Of a stretch of DNA of 64,000 nucleotides, positions 32,672 to 41,996 are shown piece by piece. Source of the DNA: Bythopirellula sp041737835 (GTDB lineage: Bacteria; Planctomycetota; Planctomycetia; Pirellulales; Lacipirellulaceae); NCBI GenBank assembly GCA_041737835.1, contig JBGSQY010000001.1; one strand, given 5' to 3'. The stretch's first letter is position 1; every line of letters begins with the position of its first letter. The notes under the pieces were generated by a model. The model did no database searches. It was not told where the DNA came from and was given only the letters and a program-made list of their open reading frames with translations. The translations under genes and the position numbers were made by a program.

Positions 32672-34294
32672 TTAGCTTTGTAGCCAAGCAGGCAGTTCGC
32701 CGGATTCGGGCAGGTGGATCACCCGGGCGCTGCTGATCGACGGGAGCTTTTTCATGGCTTCCAAGGCCTCGGCCGAGGGAGCCGCGTCGAGGTTGAGGAT
32801 GCCGATGGCGTCGCCACCGGCCTGATCGCGGCCCACCGCCATCTGGCCAATGTTTACGCCGTGCTCGCCGAACAGCGTGCCAACCTTGCCAATGATGCCG
32901 GGGACGTCCTTGTGGGTGTATACCAGCAGGCAGCCGTCGAGATAGGCTTCCAGGCGGTAGCCGTCGATCGCCACGAGCCGCGGCATCGACTGGCCAAACA
33001 CCGTGCCAGCAACTTTGTGGTGGCTGGAATCGGTCTTGAGTTCGGCGGACATCGTCGAGCGGAAGGCCCCCATTTCGCTGTGGGATTCGACCGTCAGCTC
33101 GATCCCGCGGTCGCGGAGCATGTACTCGGCGTTCACGAGGTTCACTTCCTCGTCGAGGGCGTTCTTGAGCAACCCGGCCGCAAACACGGCGGTCAGCACC
33201 TTGGTATCGCGGTCGGAGATCTCGCCCCGGTAGTTGATTTTGCACTCGCGGACATTGCCTTCCTGCAACCCGGCGATCAACATGCCGAGGCGATAGGCGA
33301 CGTCGACGTAACCCTTGAGCGATTCGAGTGTTTTGGAATCGAGCGGCGCGACGTTCACCGAGTGGCGGATCGTGCCGTTGATGAGGTAATCAGTCAGCAG
33401 CTGAACGGCTTCGACGGCCACGGAGGTTTGAGCTTCCTCGGTGCTGGCCCCCAAGTGCGGCGTGCAGAGAACGCCCGGCTTGCCAAAGAGCGGACTGTCG
33501 GTGCAAGGTTCTTCGACGAACACGTCGAGCGCGACGCCAGCGATCTTGCCCGATTCCAAGCCTTTGAGGAGGGCTTCCTCGTTGTAGATGCCACCGCGAG
33601 CGCAGTTCACCAGCCGCACGCCGGTTTTCATGACTTCAAGCTGCGGCAGGTCCACGAGATTGCGAGTTTCGTCAGTGAGCGGCGTGTGAACGGTCAGATA
33701 ATCGACGCTCGGCAACATAGCCGCGACGGTTTCAACGAGTTCAATGCCAAGATCTTGGGCTCGTTCCTTAGACATGAAGGGGTCGTAGCCCATGACCTTC
33801 ATTTCAAGAGCGAGAGCGCGTTGAGCCACAGCCAAGCCGATGCGGCCCAAGCCGACGACGCCCAACGTCTTGCCAGCGACTTGCGTGCCCATGTAGTTTT
33901 TGCGATCCCAACGGCCTTCGCACAAACTTTGGTAAGCAGGGGCGACGTTCCGCGACATGGCCAGCATCAAGGTGATGGTGTGCTCGGCCGTGCTCAGGGT
34001 GTTGCCCGCCGGCGTGTTCATCACGACAACGCCGGCGCGAGTAGCTGCGGCTTTGTCGATGTTGTCGGTCCCCACCCCGGCACGCACGACGGCTTTCAAA
34101 CGGCGTGAGCCGGCCAGCGATTCGGCGGTGATTTTCACGCCACTACGGCAAATCGCGCCATCGAATTCCTGCAGCGCCTGGCGGAGGTCATCACCTTTGA
34201 GCCCAGTGCGGACTTCATATTCAATGCCGGGCGCGGCATTGAGCAAATCGAGGCCTTCTTGGGACAAATCGTCGAGAACAATTACTTTGTGCAT
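32672..34294 (-). CDS. serA: D-3-phosphoglycerate dehydrogenase
   Basis: Oxidises 3-phosphoglycerate to 3-phosphohydroxypyruvate, the first step of serine synthesis. 540 residues: the substrate domain, a Rossmann domain with VGLGRIGLAVAQRA (about 146-160), the catalytic region CARGGIYNEEAL and LGASTEEAQ, an intervening ASB-type domain and a C-terminal ACT domain (about 465-540) for serine feedback. The length matches the long type found in Mycobacterium and Bacillus. The ATG at 34294 starts at the conserved MHKVIVLDDLS. It follows serC by 63 bases in one operon. Confidence 0.96.
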   Translation of the reverse strand: MHKVIVLDDLSQEGLDLLNAAPGIEYEVRTGLKGDDLRQALQEFDGAICRSGVKITAESLAGSRRLKAVVRAGVGTDNIDKAAATRAGVVVMNTPAGNTLSTAEHTITLMLAMSRNVAPAYQSLCEGRWDRKNYMGTQVAGKTLGVVGLGRIGLAVAQRALALEMKVMGYDPFMSKERAQDLGIELVETVAAMLPSVDYLTVHTPLTDETRNLVDLPQLEVMKTGVRLVNCARGGIYNEEALLKGLESGKIAGVALDVFVEEPCTDSPLFGKPGVLCTPHLGASTEEAQTSVAVEAVQLLTDYLINGTIRHSVNVAPLDSKTLESLKGYVDVAYRLGMLIAGLQEGNVRECKINYRGEISDRDTKVLTAVFAAGLLKNALDEEVNLVNAEYMLRDRGIELTVESHSEMGAFRSTMSAELKTDSSHHKVAGTVFGQSMPRLVAIDGYRLEAYLDGCLLVYTHKDVPGIIGKVGTLFGEHGVNIGQMAVGRDQAGGDAIGILNLDAAPSAEALEAMKKLPSISSARVIHLPESGELPAWLQS

Positions 34295-34357
34295 TTGGTG
34301 GGGAATCGTGTTGGAGGAAGTTGAAAGGCCTAGCCGCGATGCAACGCACCGCCGGTC

Positions 34358-35455
34358 TTAAGTCGCGTGCTTGTCGCGGAAGTCGATCATGAAATCTCGC
34401 AAGGCTTCCACGCCCGCGACGGGCATGGCGTTGTAAATCGAGGCGCGGCAGCCACCCACCGAGCGATGGCCAGCCAGAGCGGTTAAGTCTTGAGCTTCCG
34501 ACTTCGTGAGAAACTCTTTGGTGAGCTCTTCGCTTGGCAATCGGAACGACACATTCATGAGCGACCGGCATTCCGGCTTCGCGTGGCCATCGTAAAAGCC
34601 GTTGCTGCCGTCGATGACGTCGTACAGCATTTTGGCTTTCGACTTGTTGATGGCGTACATCTTGTCGAGCCCGCCGATGTCGTTGACCAGCCAATCGGTC
34701 ACCAGCCGGACGACGTAAATCGCGAATGTCGGGGCCGTGTTCATCAGCGAGCCTTCGTCGGCGTGCAGCTTGAAGTTTAAGTAGGCACCCAGGTCGTCGC
34801 TCGAGCGAGCCAGCAGGTCCTTGCGAACAACGACGATCGAAACGCCTGCGGGGCCGAGATTCTTTTGGGCACAGGCGTAGATCATGCCATAGCGGTCGAT
34901 GGGAATCGGTTTGTGCATGAAGTCGCTGGAAGCGTCGCACACCAGCGGGGCGTTGCCGGTGTTGGGTTCCGTCGGGAATTGCACACCTTCAATGGTTTCG
35001 TTGCAGGTGTAATGAACGTACGCCGCGTTGGGATCGAGCTTCAGATCGGCATCGGCAGGCGTGTAAGTGTATTTGCTGTCGGCTCCGTCCCAGGCGACGT
35101 TGGTCTTGCCTTCTTTCTTGGCTTCTTTGAGAGCAGCCTTGCCCCAGGTGCCGGTAAGAATATAGTCGGCGCTTGGCTGATCCTTGGTCAGCAGGTTCAT
35201 CGGGATCATCGAGAACAGCAGCCGGCCACCCCCTTGCAGGAACAGCACCGAATAGTCGTCGCTGATGTTGAGCAGCTTGCGGATATTGGCTTCCGCGGCT
35301 TCGATGATCTCCTTGAATGTTGGCGAGCGATGGCTGATTTCCAAAATCGAAGCCTTCGGTTCAGGCAGCACCATAATCTCGCGCTGAATCTGAGCCAGCA
35401 CCGACTCTGGAAGCACGGCCGGTCCGGCCGAAAAGTTGTAAGCCCTTTGGGTCAT
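34358..35455 (-). CDS. serC: Phosphoserine aminotransferase
   Basis: PLP-dependent transaminase making phosphoserine from phosphohydroxypyruvate and glutamate. 365 residues starting at ATG 35455 with the conserved RAYNFSAGPAVLPE; the frame runs on upstream to 35617 without conserved sequence. Motifs include ILEISHRSPTF, the PLP-contact TGTWG, the Lys-containing AQKNLGPAG and ADEGSLMNTAPTF. The phosphate-loop reads FLQGGGRLLFSMIPMNLL, with Arg-Leu-Leu where many relatives have Ala-Ser-Leu-Gln. It forms an operon with serA. Confidence 0.95.
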   Translation of the reverse strand: MTQRAYNFSAGPAVLPESVLAQIQREIMVLPEPKASILEISHRSPTFKEIIEAAEANIRKLLNISDDYSVLFLQGGGRLLFSMIPMNLLTKDQPSADYILTGTWGKAALKEAKKEGKTNVAWDGADSKYTYTPADADLKLDPNAAYVHYTCNETIEGVQFPTEPNTGNAPLVCDASSDFMHKPIPIDRYGMIYACAQKNLGPAGVSIVVVRKDLLARSSDDLGAYLNFKLHADEGSLMNTAPTFAIYVVRLVTDWLVNDIGGLDKMYAINKSKAKMLYDVIDGSNGFYDGHAKPECRSLMNVSFRLPSEELTKEFLTKSEAQDLTALAGHRSVGGCRASIYNAMPVAGVEALRDFMIDFRDKHAT

Positions 35456-35720
35456 GTGATGAACGATCCTTTCTTGTTCCCTCGGTGATCCCCGTCGCCC
35501 AACAAAAGGAACTATTTTAGTGGCTTGTGGCGCGGTTGGCGATGGGGCAAGTTTTGCTGTGATTTGGGCGGATTCGCGCTCTCGCGCAGGCGGCTCTCGT
35601 CTGACGCTCGCCAGCATTCAGGTTGTTCAGAGGCAGAAGTCGCATTAGACTGCACAGCAACAAAGACCGAAGAGCGTTTTCAGAAGTTCACGTTGGAAAT
35701 TCCGCCTGCAGAGGAGCAGA

Positions 35721-37538
35721 GTGCTCAAGAAAATTCTTGACAATTTTGCCGCGATCTTTGACATGGGATCCTCGGGAAGGCTGCTGATTTACAGCGCCTT
35801 GGTGGGAATCGTTGCGGGCTTAGGGGCCGCGGTCTTTTACGCCGGCTTAATGACGGTTCAGACGCTCGTGCTGGGCGACATTGTTGGTTACGTACCGCCC
35901 GCGGCAGGAACAGAGGGTGTGCCGCGCCCCACGCAATTGCCCACCCAATGGTGGCTGACTCTGCTCGTGCCGACGATTGGCGGCCTAGCTTGCGGTGCTA
36001 TTGTCTACACATTTGCCCCGGAAGCAGAAGGGCATGGCACGGATGCGTTGGTGAAGGCCTTCCACCGCTTGCGCGGCAAAATTCGTGCGCGCGTCCCCGT
36101 CGTCAAAACGATTGCCTCGATCATCACGATTGGCACCGGTGGTTCAGCAGGCCGTGAAGGGCCCATCGCGCAAATTGGTGCCGGCTTTGGATCGTTTCTC
36201 GCGGATCGTTTGAAACTGTCCGATCGCGACCGCCGTCTGCTGATGCTATCGGGAGCCGCGGGGGGAATCGGCGCGATCTTCCGCGCCCCGTTGGGTGGTG
36301 CATTGTTTTTGAGCGAGGTGCTCTACGGCTCGACCGCGATGGAAACCGCGGCGGTGATTCCCAATTTTATCGCCTCGATCACTGCCTACATGGTGTTCAC
36401 TCAGATCTTTGGAACAGGCTTGGCTATCAGCATTCCTCCCGGCCTAACATTTGGCGGCATGAGCGAGATTCCCTTTTACTTGGTCTTGGCACTCCTTTGC
36501 TCGATCTTTGGATATCTCTATGTGATTGTTTTTTACGGTGTGCGTGATCGCATTTTTCGACCCATGCCGATTCCGATGATTATCAAGCCAGCCATTGGTG
36601 GTCTGATGCTCGGCGCGCTAGCCATTGCCTTGCCGCAGGTCATGGCTGGCGGATACGGTTGGATTCAGATGGCCATCGACGGCAAATTGGCGTTTGGACT
36701 GATGTTGGTCCTTTGTCTGGGTAAGATTTTTGCCACGGCTTTTACGATCTCCTCGGGCGGCAGCGGCGGCGTTTTTGCCCCGTCACTCTATATTGGGGCC
36801 ATGCTTGGGGGCGCGTTCGGCGTTGCGGCAGAGAAATTCTTCCCCGACATGATTTCCCACCCCGAAGCCTTTGCGCTTGTGGGTATGGGCGGGCTGTTTT
36901 CTGGAATCGCCCGCGTGCCGCTGACGGCCATGTTGATGGTCTGTGAAATGACCGGAAGCTACAACCTGCTGATTCCTCTGATGCTTGTTTGCATGGTGAA
37001 CATGGCGATTCTCTCGCCGCGTTGGACCTTATATGAACAGCAAGTGTTTGGTTTGGTTGATAGCCCGGCCCATCAGGGCGATTTTGTCATCGACGTGCTT
37101 GAGCAAATGCATGTTCGCGACGTCATGGATTTAGCGAGAAAAGTCGATTTGATCCCAGAAGGCATGCCATTGGTTGAAATTCTGCGGATGGCTTCGCTAT
37201 CAAACAACAGCTACTACCCGGTCGTCGATGCTGACCAGAAGTTAAGCGGCATCTTTTCTTTGCGAGACTTGCGGGCCGTGCTCGCCGGGGATCGTACGGG
37301 GACACTGATCGTGGCAGCAGATATCGCGACGTCGCAGGTCATCACCGTAAAACCGGACGATGATTTGCACACGGCACTGCGGCGGTTCACACAAAAGAAC
37401 GTCGACTATCTGCCGATTGTCGAAGCCGATTCGCCCCGTGAGGTGGTTGGCATGCTAAGTCGGCATGATGTGATTTCTGCCTATCATCGGCGGCTGTCGG
37501 AAATCCAACGCGACGATATCGGTCCGCTTGAAGATTAG
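35721..37538 (+). CDS. ClC chloride channel/transporter with tandem CBS domains
   Basis: 605 residues: a ClC core of many helices with GSAGREGPIAQIGAGF (gating glutamate 146) and GGSGGVFAPSLYIGA, then two CBS domains (about 455-600) that normally bind adenine nucleotides and regulate gating. The GTG start at 35721 has GAGGAG five bases upstream, and the protein begins LKKILDNF. The conserved Glu in the first motif fits a proton-coupled exchanger or gated channel. Monocistronic; it converges with the Nramp-like gene with only a 16-base gap. Confidence 0.92.
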   Translation: MLKKILDNFAAIFDMGSSGRLLIYSALVGIVAGLGAAVFYAGLMTVQTLVLGDIVGYVPPAAGTEGVPRPTQLPTQWWLTLLVPTIGGLACGAIVYTFAPEAEGHGTDALVKAFHRLRGKIRARVPVVKTIASIITIGTGGSAGREGPIAQIGAGFGSFLADRLKLSDRDRRLLMLSGAAGGIGAIFRAPLGGALFLSEVLYGSTAMETAAVIPNFIASITAYMVFTQIFGTGLAISIPPGLTFGGMSEIPFYLVLALLCSIFGYLYVIVFYGVRDRIFRPMPIPMIIKPAIGGLMLGALAIALPQVMAGGYGWIQMAIDGKLAFGLMLVLCLGKIFATAFTISSGGSGGVFAPSLYIGAMLGGAFGVAAEKFFPDMISHPEAFALVGMGGLFSGIARVPLTAMLMVCEMTGSYNLLIPLMLVCMVNMAILSPRWTLYEQQVFGLVDSPAHQGDFVIDVLEQMHVRDVMDLARKVDLIPEGMPLVEILRMASLSNNSYYPVVDADQKLSGIFSLRDLRAVLAGDRTGTLIVAADIATSQVITVKPDDDLHTALRRFTQKNVDYLPIVEADSPREVVGMLSRHDVISAYHRRLSEIQRDDIGPLED

Positions 37539-37554
37539 CGATTTCCTAAGCGGA

Positions 37555-39006
37555 TCACGCTTCGATTGCAAAGGCTTGCCAGATCCCATAGCCTGCCAAA
37601 GCCAGAATTGAAATGGCGCTGATCCAAAACGCGACTTTATAAAGTCGCGTTGGTTCAAGTTCGGGGAGAGATCGAAACAGGCGAAAATAGATCGCGGCGA
37701 AGACGACGATCAGCAGAATGGCCGCCGTAGCCAATCCGCCAAGCATGACCATGAGGACAGGCTGTTTGATTCTCAGAAAGACGATGGTCCACAGGGCTGG
37801 AAAGACGCAGGAAAGGACTTTGATGGAAAGACTGCGCTGTCGGGGATCGTGAAAGCGGATCAAACCAATCTGGCCGAAGGTGTCGGAATAAATGCGAGTC
37901 CATGCTGCCAGCGCGGAGAAGACCGTTGAAAACAGCACAAAAAATGCACCGGCCAGAAAAACGTCCTTAGCCCACGGACCGAGCGATTCGGTGTACATGT
38001 TCGAAAGCGTGTTAATCATCTCATATCCATCGGGGACCTCACCCTGCTGGTGCAAGACGGCAGCCCCCAAAATATAGAAGGCGGCGGTTACCGTTGTGTA
38101 AGCGATCATCGAAGCGATCGCGTCGAACGTCATCACGCGAGTCCAGCCGCGAGCCCGGCTTTGCCAGGCAGGGCTATTGGGTTCATAGGGTCCGACGCGC
38201 GCAGCGTATCCCTTCTCCAGCAGCCAATACGTGTACTGCATAATCTCATCGCCCCCGACGCCTGTCAGTCCAAAGGCCGCGAAGGCAAACAAGATCGAGT
38301 TGGCGGGAAGCTTACCTGTTAACCCTGATGCTATTTGTTCCCAACGAATAGCGTATTGCGTCCACTGTAACGCGAATACGCAAATCAATGTGAGAATCGT
38401 GAATGCCAACGTCATTGTCAGCGACGATAGTTCGATCAGTCTATATTTTTCACTGAAGATCAAGGCGGCAACACTCGCGGCGGTGATCCAACACCACGCT
38501 GTCACAGAAATCGCAGGGAAGATTAGGTTGAGCAGAATGCCCAATCCGCCGATGATGCCGCCAACTTGCAGAATTTTGACCGGAAGCAGCGCCAGCCAAA
38601 TCCAGATCGTCCAGTGGGCGCGTCCGAATCGCCAACCGGGCAGCTTGTTCAACGCCGTCAGTGAAGTCTCGCCGGTTTGAATCGTGTGACGGCCAAACTC
38701 CAATTGCAGTGCCACTTTGACAAAGCAACTTAAGAGGATAATCCAAAGCGTGATGAAACCAACTTTGGCACCCAGCGCCGTCGTCGCGATCAATTCGCCC
38801 GAACCGACAATTGAAGCCGACAACACAAAGCCGGGGCCACAATATTTCAGTTGTTCCCAAAACCGCGCCGGCGGATCTTGGATTTGGCTGTGGTCAAGAT
38901 GATAAGGATCCCGCTGTGTCAAAGGGATTAGTTCTTTGATAAGGAGCGATTGATGAGTGAGTTTTGCGAGTGTAAACGCTAAGCGATTCTGAAACAACGT
39001 CCCCAC
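37555..39006 (-). CDS. Nramp-like transporter without the canonical metal motif
   Basis: Up to 483 residues with about 11 transmembrane helices. The first helix reads GPGFVLSASIVGSGELIATTALGA, the place where true Nramp proteins have DPGN; the acid and Asn that bind Mn/Fe are absent, so transition-metal transport is doubtful. Helix 6 (FAAFGLTGVGGDEIMQYTYW) also lacks the MPH motif. Some divergent Nramp relatives move Mg or have unknown substrate; no assignment is made. The start is uncertain: GTG 39006 opens the frame, and a hydrophilic leader of about 50 residues precedes the first helix. Confidence 0.78.
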   Translation of the reverse strand: MGTLFQNRLAFTLAKLTHQSLLIKELIPLTQRDPYHLDHSQIQDPPARFWEQLKYCGPGFVLSASIVGSGELIATTALGAKVGFITLWIILLSCFVKVALQLEFGRHTIQTGETSLTALNKLPGWRFGRAHWTIWIWLALLPVKILQVGGIIGGLGILLNLIFPAISVTAWCWITAASVAALIFSEKYRLIELSSLTMTLAFTILTLICVFALQWTQYAIRWEQIASGLTGKLPANSILFAFAAFGLTGVGGDEIMQYTYWLLEKGYAARVGPYEPNSPAWQSRARGWTRVMTFDAIASMIAYTTVTAAFYILGAAVLHQQGEVPDGYEMINTLSNMYTESLGPWAKDVFLAGAFFVLFSTVFSALAAWTRIYSDTFGQIGLIRFHDPRQRSLSIKVLSCVFPALWTIVFLRIKQPVLMVMLGGLATAAILLIVVFAAIYFRLFRSLPELEPTRLYKVAFWISAISILALAGYGIWQAFAIEA

Positions 39007-39129
39007 GAAGGCGTTGATTCCCTAGCAGACAAGCCCTGCGGAAAACGCTAAAATGCCCGGCGAGCGCCGACTTGGCGGCGTTCCGCGGCTTGATCTTCCC
39101 CGCCCCTTTGTAGGAATAATTGAGAGACA

Positions 39130-41961
39130 ATGGCCACTGCACTTAAGACCGACCCATTCTCCGCCCGCGACACGTTTGAAACTGGCCATGGCCCCGCTGG
39201 CATTTACCGCCTCTCAAAGCTCGAAAGCTTAGGGCTCACCAAAGTCGCCGCCCTCCCCTACTCGATCCGTGTGCTGTTGGAATCCTGCCTACGGAATTGC
39301 GACGGGTATGTCGTCACCGAAAAAGACGTCGAAGAGCTTTGCAAGTGGACCGACACGTGCGGTGTGTTGGCTCCCGGCGACAGCGGCGTGGAAGTCCCTT
39401 TCAAACCAGCTCGCGTCGTGCTCCAAGACTTCACAGGCGTGCCTTGCGTGGTCGATCTCGCGGCGATGCGTGCGGCCATGCAACGGTTGGGGGGCGATCC
39501 AAAGAAGATCAATCCGCTTGTCCCCGTCGATCTGGTGATCGATCACTCGGTGCAAGTCGATTACTTTGCTTCAGGACAGGCCTTGGATCTGAACATCGAA
39601 TTGGAATTTTCGCGCAATCGCGAACGCTATGAATTTCTGCGTTGGGGCCAAGACGCCTTTAACAATTTCCGCGTCGTGCCACCGGGCACCGGTATCGTTC
39701 ACCAAGTGAATTTGGAATATCTGGCCAAGTGTGTGTTCTTGCTCGACGATCACGCCGGCAAGGTAGCGATTCCCGATTCGCTCGTTGGCACTGACAGTCA
39801 CACCACCATGATCGACGGCCTCGGCGTCGTGGGTTGGGGCGTCGGTGGTATCGAAGCCGAAGGGGTGATGCTCGGCCAACCCATTTATATGTTGATGCCG
39901 GAAGTCGTCGGCATGAAGTTGACGGGTAAACTTCCCGCGGGCGCGACGGCCACTGACTTGGTGCTCACGGTCACCGAAGTTTTACGCAAGGAAAAGGTTG
40001 TCGGTAAGTTCGTTGAATTCTTCGGCGATGGCGTGTCGACGATGTCGCTCGCCGACCGGGCCACGATTGCCAACATGGCGCCTGAGTACGGTGCCACAAT
40101 GGGCTTCTTCCCGGTCGATGCCGAAACGCTCCGCTATCTCGAACGCACTGGCCGCACGAAGGCGGAAGTCGAACTCGTTGAACGCTACACCAAGGAACAG
40201 GGTTTGTTCCGCACGGATAAGGCACCGATTCCCACTTTCACTAAGACTTTGGAACTCGACCTTTCCTCGGTCGAGCCCTGCCTCGCTGGCCCCAAGCGTC
40301 CGCAAGATCGCGTGGCGTTGAGCGCCATGAAAACGAGCTGGCAGCGTGATTTGGACGAGGTTTACGGCAAGCGGCCTGCAACTAGCGCTTCGCAAGGACG
40401 CTGGGAAGGTGAAGGTGGCCAGCCGATTGAAGAAACGGCGACCGCCGCGGTTGAAGAAGCGATTGCTGTGGCTGATCCGGGCTTTGATGGTGTGGAAGTG
40501 ACATTGAATCACAAAACTTTCCCCATCGAACACGGTAGCGTCGTGATTTCCGCCATCACGAGTTGCACGAACACCTCGAACCCCTCTGTGATGATCGCCG
40601 CGGGGTTGTTGGCTAAGAAAGCCGTCGAGAAAGGCCTGACCGTCCCGCCGCATGTGAAGACCAGCTTGGCTCCCGGCTCGCGAGTCGTGACCGATTACTT
40701 TGAAAAGGCGGGGCTCGATAAATATCTCGATCAGATCGGCTTCAACACCGTTGGCTACGGCTGCACAACTTGCATCGGCAATAGCGGGCCGCTCCCCGAT
40801 CCGATTGCTGCCGCGGTGAGCGACAATGATTTGGTGGTCGCTGGCGTGCTGTCGGGCAATCGCAATTTCGAAGGCCGCATCAATCCTCACGTGAAGGCGA
40901 ACTATTTGGCCAGCCCGCCGCTAGTCGTGGCCTACGCACTGGCCGGCACGGTGGATATCGATTTTGAAACCGAATCGCTCGGCATGGGAAGCGACGGCAA
41001 GCTCGTGATGCTTGCGGACATTTGGCCGTCGCAGGCGGAAGTGCATAGCGTTGTCGAAAGCAGCGTCTTGCCCGAGATGTTCCAGGCTCAGTACGACAAT
41101 GTCTGGCAGAAGAATCCCAAGTGGAATGCCATCGAAGTCACCGGCGGTGAGCTTTACGCATGGAACGAAGACAGCACTTACATCCAAGAACCGCCGTTTC
41201 TGGTTGATCTCAAGCCCGAAGTCGAACCGATCAAGCCGATCATGGGAGCCCGCTGCCTAGCGACGTTGGGGGATTCGGTGACCACCGACCATATTTCTCC
41301 CGCGGGGTCGATTGCCACGAGCAGCCCAGCAGGGAAATTCCTGCAAGCCTCTGGCGTCGAGCCGCATGATTTCAACAGCTACGGCGCGCGGCGTGGTAAC
41401 GACCGCGTGATGACCCGCGGCACATTCGCCAATATCCGCATTCGCAACCAAATGGCACCCGGCACCGAAGGGGGCGTGACGCGGCATTTGCCTGATGGCG
41501 AAGTCATGAGCATCTACGACGCGGCCATGAAGTATCGCGACGATAAGATTCCTCTGGTGGTGCTCGCTGGGAGTGAATACGGCACGGGAAGCAGCCGCGA
41601 CTGGGCCGCTAAGGGGGCATTCCTGTTAGGGATTCGCGCGGTGTTGGCCGTGAGCTTCGAGCGGATCCACCGCAGCAACCTGGTGATGATGGGCGTACTG
41701 CCTTTGGAAATGCCGCCGGGACAAACGTGGCAAACTCTTGGTCTAACGGGCGAGGAGATTTTTGATTTCCCTGAACTCAAAGACGATTTACGACCACGGC
41801 AGGCGTTGATGGTGAAGGCGACTTCCCCCGACGGCAAGATCAAGGAGTTTCCCGCGACGGTCCGCATCGATACACCGGTGGAACTCGACTACTATCGCAA
41901 CGGCGGCATCTTGCACACGGTGTTGCGAAAGTTGATGAAGGATTCAGAGCCGACGAAATAA
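39130..41961 (+). CDS. acnA: Aconitate hydratase (AcnA/IRP1 type)
   Basis: Isomerises citrate and isocitrate in the TCA cycle. 943 residues. Cluster Cys are 479 in TSCTNTSNPS and 545/548 in GYGCTTCIGNSGP. DSHTTMIDGLGVVGWGVGGIEAEA-like sequence (about 220-240, with G for the last residue), GSRVVTDYF and EYGTGSSRDWAAKG complete the active site. It is longer than E. coli AcnA by about 50 residues; part of the excess is an insert near residues 405-450 (ATSASQGRWEGEGGQPIEETATAAVEEA within that span). The ATG at 39130 is used. Monocistronic. Confidence 0.97.
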   Translation: MATALKTDPFSARDTFETGHGPAGIYRLSKLESLGLTKVAALPYSIRVLLESCLRNCDGYVVTEKDVEELCKWTDTCGVLAPGDSGVEVPFKPARVVLQDFTGVPCVVDLAAMRAAMQRLGGDPKKINPLVPVDLVIDHSVQVDYFASGQALDLNIELEFSRNRERYEFLRWGQDAFNNFRVVPPGTGIVHQVNLEYLAKCVFLLDDHAGKVAIPDSLVGTDSHTTMIDGLGVVGWGVGGIEAEGVMLGQPIYMLMPEVVGMKLTGKLPAGATATDLVLTVTEVLRKEKVVGKFVEFFGDGVSTMSLADRATIANMAPEYGATMGFFPVDAETLRYLERTGRTKAEVELVERYTKEQGLFRTDKAPIPTFTKTLELDLSSVEPCLAGPKRPQDRVALSAMKTSWQRDLDEVYGKRPATSASQGRWEGEGGQPIEETATAAVEEAIAVADPGFDGVEVTLNHKTFPIEHGSVVISAITSCTNTSNPSVMIAAGLLAKKAVEKGLTVPPHVKTSLAPGSRVVTDYFEKAGLDKYLDQIGFNTVGYGCTTCIGNSGPLPDPIAAAVSDNDLVVAGVLSGNRNFEGRINPHVKANYLASPPLVVAYALAGTVDIDFETESLGMGSDGKLVMLADIWPSQAEVHSVVESSVLPEMFQAQYDNVWQKNPKWNAIEVTGGELYAWNEDSTYIQEPPFLVDLKPEVEPIKPIMGARCLATLGDSVTTDHISPAGSIATSSPAGKFLQASGVEPHDFNSYGARRGNDRVMTRGTFANIRIRNQMAPGTEGGVTRHLPDGEVMSIYDAAMKYRDDKIPLVVLAGSEYGTGSSRDWAAKGAFLLGIRAVLAVSFERIHRSNLVMMGVLPLEMPPGQTWQTLGLTGEEIFDFPELKDDLRPRQALMVKATSPDGKIKEFPATVRIDTPVELDYYRNGGILHTVLRKLMKDSEPTK

Positions 41962-41996
41962 CTAGCTTCTTGAATCCCGATCCAATCGCTTCGTGT

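Noticed and set aside
32714..34108. 464-codon open frame on the plus strand
   Set aside because: It is antisense to serA, His/Arg-rich and without any domain.
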